A model generated the notes under the pieces. The model did not search any database, was not told the DNA's origin, and saw nothing but the letters and a program-made list of their open reading frames with translations. Below are positions 45,026-52,139 of a stretch of 64,000 nt of DNA, in pieces. The position numbers were made by a program, and so were the translations under genes. This stretch comes from Sphingomonadales bacterium (GTDB taxonomy: Bacteria; Pseudomonadota; Alphaproteobacteria; Sphingomonadales; Sphingomonadaceae), in the NCBI GenBank assembly GCA_016704425.1, contig JADJAC010000010.1, positions 427,501 through 491,500 on the forward strand. Direction: 5' to 3'. Numbering within the stretch: position 1 is the stretch's first letter; each line of letters begins with the position of its first letter.

Positions 45026-45823
45026 ATGGCGCAGAACACGCACGTAATTGTCTTCGCCAATGAAAAGGGCGGCACGGGAAAGTCCACTACGGCCGTCCAC
45101 ACGGCGGTCGCGCTGCAGAGCACGGGCCACAGCGTTGCTGCGATTGACCTCGATACCCGCCAAAAGACCATGACGCGCTATCTCGACAATCGCGAGGCGA
45201 CAGCGCGACGGCGCCAGATCGACCTGCCGTCGCCCCGGCACGTTACCCTCGGCCTGATGACGGCAGCGGGTCTGGACCAGGAAATGGCCCGGATCGGCAG
45301 CGGGGCGGATTTCATCGTGATCGATACGCCCGGTCGTGACGATCCGGTCTCGCGCGCGGCAATCGCGCGTGCCGACACGATTGTGACGCCGATCAATGAC
45401 AGTTTCGTGGATCTCGACCTGATCGGCCAGGTCGATGCCGAAACTTTCAGGGTGAAGCGGCCGAGCTTTTATGCCGAACTGATCTGGGACCTGCGCAAGG
45501 AACGCGCCCGTGCAGACGGAGCAACGGTCGATTGGGTCGTGCTGCGCAACCGGCTCCAGCATATCGATGCGCACAACATGCGGCGCGTCGGCAAGGCACT
45601 GGTGGAACTGTCAAAGCGTGTCGGCTTTCGGACGATTTCGGGGCTGGGCGAGCGCGTGATCTACCGCGAGCTGTTCCCGAAGGGACTGACCCTTCTCGAT
45701 GTCGATGCGATTGGCGGCATTGGCCTCAGCCATATCGCCGCGCGGCAGGAACTGCGCGAACTGGTTGCCGGGCTGGCGTTGCCGGTGCGCGAGAATGATC
45801 AGCCAGAGCTGGCCTTCGCATGA
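45026..45823 (+). CDS. mipZ: Division-plane positioning ATPase MipZ
   Basis: A 265-residue ParA/MinD-type ATPase. The deviant Walker A is NEKGGTGKST at residues 12-21. IDLDTRQKTMTRYL and VIDTPGRDDPVSRAAIARADTIVTPINDSFVDLDLIGQVDAETF are specific to MipZ. In alphaproteobacteria it binds ParB near the poles and inhibits FtsZ, placing the septum at mid-cell. Its TGA overlaps the ATG of a small J-domain gene by 4 bases. Confidence 0.94.
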   Translation: MAQNTHVIVFANEKGGTGKSTTAVHTAVALQSTGHSVAAIDLDTRQKTMTRYLDNREATARRRQIDLPSPRHVTLGLMTAAGLDQEMARIGSGADFIVIDTPGRDDPVSRAAIARADTIVTPINDSFVDLDLIGQVDAETFRVKRPSFYAELIWDLRKERARADGATVDWVVLRNRLQHIDAHNMRRVGKALVELSKRVGFRTISGLGERVIYRELFPKGLTLLDVDAIGGIGLSHIAARQELRELVAGLALPVRENDQPELAFA

Positions 45824-46083
45824 TCCGCTTCCTGATTTTCGCGGGGCTGCTGTATCTCCTGTTCATCCTTGTGAAGCGTGCGATCTCACCCGGTTCGGCG
45901 ATGAGCATAGCGGAAGCCGCCCGGGTTCTCGACGTCGCACCGGACGCCGATCCGGCTACCATTGTCGAGGCCCACAAGCGGCTGATCACGAAGGTCCATC
46001 CCGATGCCGGGGGCACATCGCCACTTGCAATGCAGGTCAATCAGGCGCGCGATATACTGCTTCGTAACATTTCCACGCGATAG
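45820..46083 (+). CDS. Membrane-anchored J-domain protein (Tim14-like)
   Basis: An 87-residue protein: one N-terminal transmembrane helix (FLIFAGLLYLLFILV) followed by a compact J-like domain, MSIAEAARVLDVAPDADPATIVEAHKRLITKVHPDAGGTSPLAMQVNQARDILL, with HPD at residues 60-62. The layout matches the Pam18/Tim14 type of DnaK co-chaperone. Translational coupling to mipZ suggests a shared role or simply co-expression. Confidence 0.87.
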   Translation: MIRFLIFAGLLYLLFILVKRAISPGSAMSIAEAARVLDVAPDADPATIVEAHKRLITKVHPDAGGTSPLAMQVNQARDILLRNISTR

Positions 46084-46092
46084 GCGTTTTCC

Positions 46093-47478
46093 ATGTCACA
46101 TCACTTCGATCCGGTCGCGCTCCGCGAATATGATATCCGCGGCATTGTTGGGAAAACCCTTGGAGAGGCCGATGCTTATGCCATCGGCCGGACCTTCGGC
46201 ACGATAGTCCGCCGCGATGGCGGCAAATGTGTCGCGGTCGGCTATGACGGCAGGCTCTCATCGCCGATGCTCGAGGCGGCTCTGCTAAAGGGCCTGACAG
46301 AGAGCGGGATTGATGTTGTGCGGGTCGGGCTGGGACCAACGCCCATGCTCTATTACGCCGAATCGGTGCTCGACGGCGTTGATGGCGGCATCCAGATTAC
46401 CGGCAGCCACAATCCGGCCGACTATAACGGCTTCAAGATGGTGCTGCGGCACGGCCCCTTTTATGGTGAAGACATCCAGAAGCTCGGGCGCATGGCCGCC
46501 GCCGCAGACTGGGAAAGCGGCGCCGGCGCGATAACGGAGTGCGATATCGAGGATGCCTATGTCGCGCGACTGGCCCGCGACTATCCTGGCCGCGCTTTCC
46601 GCATCGGCTGGGACGCTGGCAATGGCGCCGCCGGACGGGTGATCGAGAAGCTGACGCGCCTGCTCCCCGGAGAGCATCACCTTCTGTTCACCGAGATCGA
46701 CGGACGGTTCCCGAACCATCATCCGGATCCCACCGTCGAGGAAAATCTTGCCGATCTCAAAGCCCTTGTCTCGGAAAAGTCGCTCGATTTCGGCGTTGCC
46801 TTTGACGGCGACGGAGACCGGATTGGTGCGATCGACGGACAAGGTCGCGTAATCTGGGGCGACCAGATTCTTTCCATTCTGGCCGAATCCGTGCTTCAGC
46901 AGGAGCCAGGTGCAACCATTATCGCCGACGTGAAGGCCAGCCAGGCCCTGTATGACCGGATTGCCGAGCTGGGCGGAAAGCCGCTGATGTGGAAAACCGG
47001 ACACAGCCTGATCAAGGTCAAGATGAAGGAAACCGACAGTCCGCTCGCCGGCGAAATGAGCGGGCACATCTTCTATCGCCACGGCTGGTACGGGTTTGAC
47101 GATGCGCAATATGTCGCGGTGCGCTTCATGCAGGCGATTGCCGAACAGGGCGGTTCGCTGTCGGCGATCAAGGACGCGATGCCCAACATGATCAACACGC
47201 CGGAGCTGCGGTTCCAGGTCGATGAAAGCCGCAAATTTGCTGTTGTCGATGAAGTTCTGGCGCGGCTTGAAGCCGAAGGCGCGACCGTCAACCGCACCGA
47301 TGGCGCCCGCGTCAATACGCCCGATGGCTGGTGGCTGCTGCGAGCCTCGAACACCCAGGATGTGCTGGTCGCTCGCGCCGAAGCGCAAGATCAGGCGGGC
47401 CTTGACCGGCTGATGGCGCAGATCGATGCGCAGCTGGCAGCGTCGGGGCTGCAGCGCGGGGAATCCGTAGGGCATTGA
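46093..47478 (+). CDS. pgmG: Phosphomannomutase/phosphoglucomutase
   Basis: A 461-residue alpha-D-phosphohexomutase. The phosphoserine loop is TGSHNP at residues 103-108 (Ser105), the metal loop is FDGDGDRIG, the sugar loop GEMSGHIF and the phosphate loop RASNTQDVLVAR. Length and sequence resemble PgmG of sphingomonads, which makes glucose-1-P and mannose-1-P for exopolysaccharide and lipid glycans. It starts 9 bases after the J-protein gene. Confidence 0.92.
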   Translation: MSHHFDPVALREYDIRGIVGKTLGEADAYAIGRTFGTIVRRDGGKCVAVGYDGRLSSPMLEAALLKGLTESGIDVVRVGLGPTPMLYYAESVLDGVDGGIQITGSHNPADYNGFKMVLRHGPFYGEDIQKLGRMAAAADWESGAGAITECDIEDAYVARLARDYPGRAFRIGWDAGNGAAGRVIEKLTRLLPGEHHLLFTEIDGRFPNHHPDPTVEENLADLKALVSEKSLDFGVAFDGDGDRIGAIDGQGRVIWGDQILSILAESVLQQEPGATIIADVKASQALYDRIAELGGKPLMWKTGHSLIKVKMKETDSPLAGEMSGHIFYRHGWYGFDDAQYVAVRFMQAIAEQGGSLSAIKDAMPNMINTPELRFQVDESRKFAVVDEVLARLEAEGATVNRTDGARVNTPDGWWLLRASNTQDVLVARAEAQDQAGLDRLMAQIDAQLAASGLQRGESVGH

Positions 47479-47509
47479 TTCTTGCGCAGGGCGGCCCGAC
47501 AGTCGTCCT

Positions 47510-49921
47510 GTGGTTCAACTTCCCTCGATCCTTCAAGACTGGTTCGCGTCGAAAGGCTGGACGCCGCGCCGTTACCAGCTTGAGATGCTCGATCCAGCGC
47601 GCAATGGAGAGCATGCGCTGCTTGTCGCACCAACCGGCGCAGGCAAGACCCTGGCCGGATTTCTCGCAACCCTTGCCGAGCTTGTCGAAACCCCGACCGA
47701 TGGTCTGCATACGCTTTATGTCTCACCCCTGAAGGCGCTTGCTGTCGACGTCCGGCGCAACCTCCTCCTTCCGGTCGAAGAGATGGGGCTCGATATCCGG
47801 GTTGAGACGCGGACCGGTGATACACCGTCTGAGCGCAAGGCGCGTCAACGGGCGCGACCGCCGCAAATCCTGCTGACCACGCCCGAATCGCTGAGCCTGC
47901 TGCTGTCCTATCCGGACAGTTTCCAGATGTTTGCGGGGCTGCGCACCGTCATCATCGATGAAGTTCATGCCTTCGCGCCGCAAAAGCGCGGAGACCTCCT
48001 CAGCCTGTCGCTGGCCCGGCTGCAGGCCATCAATCCCGGGCTGCGCCGCGTGGCCCTGTCTGCGACCGTGGCCGACCCCGATGCCTATCGCCAGTGGCTG
48101 GCGCCGGAGGGGCTTGGTGTGTCTGTCAGGCTGGTCGAAGGCGATCCCGGCGCGCCTCCCATCATCACCATGCTGCTGCCGGAGGGCGAAATTCCCTGGG
48201 GCGGGCATTCCGGCCGCTATGCCGCGGCCCAGGTGATGGCCGAAATCGAAACCCACGAAACCACACTCGTGTTCTGCAATACCCGAGGGCTGGCCGAACT
48301 GATCTTTCAGGACCTTTGGGCGGTCAATGAGCTGAAGCTCCCGATCGGCATCCACCACGGCAGCCTCGATATCGAGGCCCGGCGCAAGGTCGAGAATGCG
48401 ATGGCAGAGGGCCGGTTGCGCGGACTTGTCGCAACCGCCAGCCTCGATCTCGGGGTCGACTGGGGCAATGTCGATTGCGTCATCCAGATGGGGGCGCCCA
48501 AGGGATCGTCACGGCTGATGCAACGGATCGGTCGCGCAAACCACCGGCTCGATGAGCCCAGCGAAGCCATCATCGTTCCGGGCAATCGCTTCGAATATCT
48601 GGAAGCGCAGGGCGCGATCGATGCCATTGCCGAAGGGGTCCGGGACGGCGACGCCTTCCGCCCCGGCGGGCTTGATGTGCTGGCCCAGCACATCATGGCC
48701 TGCGCCTGTGCCGCGCCATTCGACGAACAGGAGATGCTTGCCGAAATCCAGACAGCGCAGCCCTACCAGATGCTTGATGTCGGCACGTTCACACGTGTTC
48801 TGGGCCTGATTGCCACTGGTGGCTATGCGCTCAAGGCTTATGACAAGTTCCGGCGGCTTGTCCGCGATCCTGACGGCCGGTGGCGCGTCACCCATCCGAA
48901 ATTTGCAGCGCAATATCGCCTCAACGCCGGGATCATCGTTGATTCGCCGATGCTGGCGGTGCGGTTCAGGAACGGTCGCAGGCTCGGGATGCTGGACGAG
49001 TTTTTCGCCGCCAGCCTCGTGAAGGGCGATTGCTTCTTCTTTGCCGGGATGAGCCTGGAGGTCGAAGGGGTCGATGCAACCGACCTGATTGTGCGCGCTA
49101 CCACCAGACGCGCCCGCATTCCCAGCTATGGCGGCGCGCGCATGCCCTTGACGACGCACCTTGCGGATCGGGTGCGCACGTTCCTCCACGACCGCAGCCA
49201 ATGGGCGCGCTTCCCGGGCGATGTGCGGGCATGGCTTGAAATGCAGGCCAGACGCTCGATGCTGCCCGCCCCCGATCAGCTCCTCATCGAGAGTTTTCCG
49301 CGCGATGGCCTGCACTATCTCGTGTCCTACAGCTTCGAGGGCTGGAACGCGCACCAGTCGCTTGCGATGCTGATCACCAAGCGGATGGACGCCTTGGGGT
49401 TGCAGCCTGTGGGCTTCGTTGCGAGCGACTATGCCTTCGCGATCTGGGGCCTTCAGCCGGTTGAGGATCCCCGCCCGCTTTTTTCGCCCGACATCCTGCA
49501 CGAAGAGTTCATCGACTGGGTCGAGCAATCGGCGCTCCTCAAACGCGCCTTCCGCGAAGTTGCCGTCATTTCGGGGTTGGTGGAACGCCAGCATCCCGGC
49601 AAGCGCAAGTCCGGTCGTCAGGTCACGTTTTCGACCGATCTGATCTACGATGTCCTGCGCAAATATGAGCCGGACCACCTCCTGCTCGAAGCGGCCTGGG
49701 CGGACGCGCGCGCGCGCATGACGGACGTGGGGAGGCTCGGCGCGCTGCTCGACCGGGCGGCTGCAAGCATTGTCCACAAACGCTTGTCGTCCGTCTCTCC
49801 ACTGGCGGTGCCGGTTCTGGTCCTGATCGGGCGCGAGAGTGTTTCCGGGCCGGACACAGACGATGCCATCCTGATCGAAGCCGAAGCCCTTGCCGCAGAA
49901 GCGATGGCCATTTCGCAATGA
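47510..49921 (+). CDS. Lhr-like DEXH helicase (ligase-associated type)
   Basis: An 803-residue superfamily 2 helicase. The Walker A motif is APTGAGKT at residues 40-47, Walker B IIDEVHAF, motif III LSATV, and the C-terminal part has GSSRLMQRIGRANHR (motif VI). The long Lhr core follows to AAASIVHKRLSSVSPLAVPVLVLIGRE, the ending of ligase-associated DNA-damage-response helicases. The start is GTG 47510. The partner exonuclease, ligase and phosphoesterase genes of that system do not follow here. Confidence 0.88.
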   Translation: MVQLPSILQDWFASKGWTPRRYQLEMLDPARNGEHALLVAPTGAGKTLAGFLATLAELVETPTDGLHTLYVSPLKALAVDVRRNLLLPVEEMGLDIRVETRTGDTPSERKARQRARPPQILLTTPESLSLLLSYPDSFQMFAGLRTVIIDEVHAFAPQKRGDLLSLSLARLQAINPGLRRVALSATVADPDAYRQWLAPEGLGVSVRLVEGDPGAPPIITMLLPEGEIPWGGHSGRYAAAQVMAEIETHETTLVFCNTRGLAELIFQDLWAVNELKLPIGIHHGSLDIEARRKVENAMAEGRLRGLVATASLDLGVDWGNVDCVIQMGAPKGSSRLMQRIGRANHRLDEPSEAIIVPGNRFEYLEAQGAIDAIAEGVRDGDAFRPGGLDVLAQHIMACACAAPFDEQEMLAEIQTAQPYQMLDVGTFTRVLGLIATGGYALKAYDKFRRLVRDPDGRWRVTHPKFAAQYRLNAGIIVDSPMLAVRFRNGRRLGMLDEFFAASLVKGDCFFFAGMSLEVEGVDATDLIVRATTRRARIPSYGGARMPLTTHLADRVRTFLHDRSQWARFPGDVRAWLEMQARRSMLPAPDQLLIESFPRDGLHYLVSYSFEGWNAHQSLAMLITKRMDALGLQPVGFVASDYAFAIWGLQPVEDPRPLFSPDILHEEFIDWVEQSALLKRAFREVAVISGLVERQHPGKRKSGRQVTFSTDLIYDVLRKYEPDHLLLEAAWADARARMTDVGRLGALLDRAAASIVHKRLSSVSPLAVPVLVLIGRESVSGPDTDDAILIEAEALAAEAMAISQ

Positions 49922-49987
49922 TGTTGACCGGTGCCAAGGCAACACTATGCTCGTTCAAGGGATGTGAAGAAGAAGAGGAGCCATTTT

Positions 49988-50923
49988 GTGGCGCAAATCT
50001 CCATTTCCCGCGCGATTCTTCCGCTACTGGCCATGCTTGCAACACCCGTGGCAGCCGAGACCGGGGGGCGCCCGCCCGCCTTGCAAACGCCCGCGGCAGA
50101 CGAAGTCGCCACAGGACTTGACCGCTCTCTGCGCATGACCGTTCCGGTCATGATCAACGGCCAGGGGCCTTTCGATTTTGTCGTCGATACCGGGGCCGAT
50201 CGCACCGTCATTTCCGAAGAACTGGCCAAGCAGCTCAATTTGCCGCAATCAGGCACGGCAACGCTTCATGCAATGGGCGGCTCGGCCAAAGTGAAGCTGG
50301 TCTCGATCAAGACTGTCCAGGTTTCGACAAATATTGCCAAACGGGTCGAAGCGGCGGCGCTGCCACGGCGCAATGTCGGCGCAGACGGATTGCTGGGCAT
50401 CGACAGCCTGAAGAATCAGCGGATTGTCATGAACTTCCAGTCGAACACGATGCGCGTCGAGCCGGCAAGCGTTCCCGAAGAAGCCGTGCCGGAGGATTCG
50501 GACCTGATCATCGTGACGGCCAAGACGCGGCTCGGCCAGCTGGTGATGGTCGATGCGGATGCCAACGGCCAGAAAATCTGGGTGGTGGTCGATACCGGCG
50601 CCCAGAACAGCATTGCCAACACCAGATTGCGCGCCCTGCTGGTCAAGCGGGTGCCCGAAACCGAGATCAAGTCGATCAGCATGGTCGATGTTCTCGGCCG
50701 CACCACCCCTGCTGAATATACCATCGTCAGCAAGCTGCGGATCGGCGGCGTTTCGATGGGCAACGCCGCGATTGCCTTTGCCGATGCGCATCCTTTCAGG
50801 CTGTTCGGCCTGACGCGCAAGCCGTCGATGCTGCTGGGCGTGGAAAGCCTGCGCTCCTTCAGGCGCGTCTCGGTGGATTTCGCGACGCGGAAGGTCAAAT
50901 TCCTCCTGCCTGAGGAAGGTTAG
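49988..50923 (+). CDS. Exported retropepsin-like aspartic protease, two domains
   Basis: A 311-residue protein with a signal peptide (ILPLLAMLATPVAA). Each half has an aspartic-protease motif: FVVDTGADRTVIS (Asp67) and VVVDTGAQNSIAN (Asp202), each followed by a strand ending in LLGIDSL or LLGVESL. The two halves may form one pseudo-dimeric active site. GTG 49988 is chosen because AGAGGAG lies 8 bases upstream and the signal peptide follows; the open frame to 49931 lacks a site. Confidence 0.85.
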   Translation: MAQISISRAILPLLAMLATPVAAETGGRPPALQTPAADEVATGLDRSLRMTVPVMINGQGPFDFVVDTGADRTVISEELAKQLNLPQSGTATLHAMGGSAKVKLVSIKTVQVSTNIAKRVEAAALPRRNVGADGLLGIDSLKNQRIVMNFQSNTMRVEPASVPEEAVPEDSDLIIVTAKTRLGQLVMVDADANGQKIWVVVDTGAQNSIANTRLRALLVKRVPETEIKSISMVDVLGRTTPAEYTIVSKLRIGGVSMGNAAIAFADAHPFRLFGLTRKPSMLLGVESLRSFRRVSVDFATRKVKFLLPEEG

Positions 50924-50976
50924 GCCCAGAATTTTTAGGCGTTGTTTCTAACAGATAGTGATATTTAAATAATTCT

Positions 50977-51483
50977 CTAATAATTGGCAGACCCAATACT
51001 TTGTCTTAAAATATATCCTGATTCCGAACCATCTTCCAGGAATCTATCGATCGCGGGAATGGAATCCATCAAAAGTCTCCAATCCTTTTCAAATTTCCTC
51101 AATTTAAAAATATGAAAAAATTTTGGCCCGAACCATCGACTTGACATGTCGATGCGCCCATCTCTGGAAAGGCAGCCGGCACGCACCCAGTCGTGGGGAA
51201 ATTCCAGTTTTTTTACTGCAAAATTAATTTGAAACAGGAGTGGGTATCTTTTGTGGAAAATTGTATCCACATATCCTCGACAGTCCCCCAAACAGTTCTT
51301 TTCAAAATTTATAGAATTTAATTGGATAGAGTCACCGTCGAACATAGTCTCCGCATAGCAAAAATTGTTGTCGGCCATAACATTGTTCAATCTGCAAACC
51401 GCCTGTCGAATATTATCGTATTTTTCGGGCCAGCATCTCTTTATCCAGCGAATACACTTCCAATTCTCTACTTTACCGACCAT
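50977..51483 (-). CDS. Putative immunity protein for orphan nuclease tip
   Basis: A 168-residue protein of unknown family, AT-rich compared with its surroundings. It has no signal peptide or membrane segment. The start ATG 51483 overlaps the TGA of the upstream toxin-tip gene by one base (TGATG) and is preceded by GAGGAGG, so translation is coupled. Position directly after a toxin fragment is the basis for calling it immunity; the sequence itself gives no family match I recognise. Confidence 0.6.
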   Translation of the reverse strand: MVGKVENWKCIRWIKRCWPEKYDNIRQAVCRLNNVMADNNFCYAETMFDGDSIQLNSINFEKNCLGDCRGYVDTIFHKRYPLLFQINFAVKKLEFPHDWVRAGCLSRDGRIDMSSRWFGPKFFHIFKLRKFEKDWRLLMDSIPAIDRFLEDGSESGYILRQSIGSANY

Positions 51484-51734
51484 CAGCAACCTCCTCTTCC
51501 CCAGTAGCATTGGGAAAAGCGATTCCCGCCACCTGCAAATACTGATGCGGTGCCGCCAAATACATTTGCAATATCCTGTGATGTAGTCCGAGCGATGCTA
51601 AAATCACTGCCGATCTGACTCTGAAGTGCTCGTTGAGCTCCGCTAAGTTGGCCCTTGCCATATTTGGCCTCAACCACTGTTATAGCGCCGTTTGATTTCT
51701 GAACGACAAAATCAGGTATAGCGCACGCGCTCAT
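51483..51734 (-). CDS. Orphan toxin C-terminal fragment, PD-(D/E)XK-like
   Basis: An 83-residue fragment: IPDFVVQKSNGAITVVEAKYGKGQLSGAQRALQSQ contains PD and EAK in the spacing of a PD-(D/E)XK nuclease core. It ends in a Gly/Cys-rich tail. There is no signal, Rhs core or pre-toxin region, so it looks like a stored toxin tip that would need recombination onto an Rhs core. The frame upstream of ATG 51734 closes at the TAA of the preceding immunity gene. Confidence 0.6.
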   Translation of the reverse strand: MSACAIPDFVVQKSNGAITVVEAKYGKGQLSGAQRALQSQIGSDFSIARTTSQDIANVFGGTASVFAGGGNRFSQCYWGRGGC

Positions 51735-51755
51735 CTCTTGTTGATGGCTAACCAG

Positions 51756-52139
51756 TTAAAATGTCTCCATGTTGTGTATCACGCACTCCACGACGTCTGG
51801 ATTTCGTTCTTCAGACATCCGCAGCGAAACTTTCGCAAATCCATCCTTTAACGGGACCGACGCGAAGGCAAAATCATTTGGATCCGTGAGAGAGAGAGAT
51901 CTGCTTGGACAAACAATCTCGCCGGAAAAATACTCCCGATATTTGCTCTCATAACTGCCGTCGGCTAGAATAATTTTAGCGTCTCCATCGACGTAGTGCA
52001 GAACGCAAAGTGCCACGCAGGTCGCGGTGTGCATAATCGGTTCTTTTCCTGCATCAATGGGGACTGTAGGTCTCAGTTTACTATCATGCAAAAACATGAT
52101 CCCATATTCTGCGGACAAGTTTACTTCGATCTTTGTCAC
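51756..52139 (-). CDS. Putative immunity protein for the Rhs toxin tip
   Basis: A 127-residue protein (VTKIEVNLSAEYGIMFLHDSKLR onward), unknown family and lower GC. The start GTG 52139 shares its first base with the end of the rhs TAG (TAGTG), a coupled arrangement usual for Rhs immunity genes. A longer frame start at 52157 is possible. No signal or membrane helix. Function is inferred only from position. Confidence 0.62.
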   Translation of the reverse strand: MTKIEVNLSAEYGIMFLHDSKLRPTVPIDAGKEPIMHTATCVALCVLHYVDGDAKIILADGSYESKYREYFSGEIVCPSRSLSLTDPNDFAFASVPLKDGFAKVSLRMSEERNPDVVECVIHNMETF

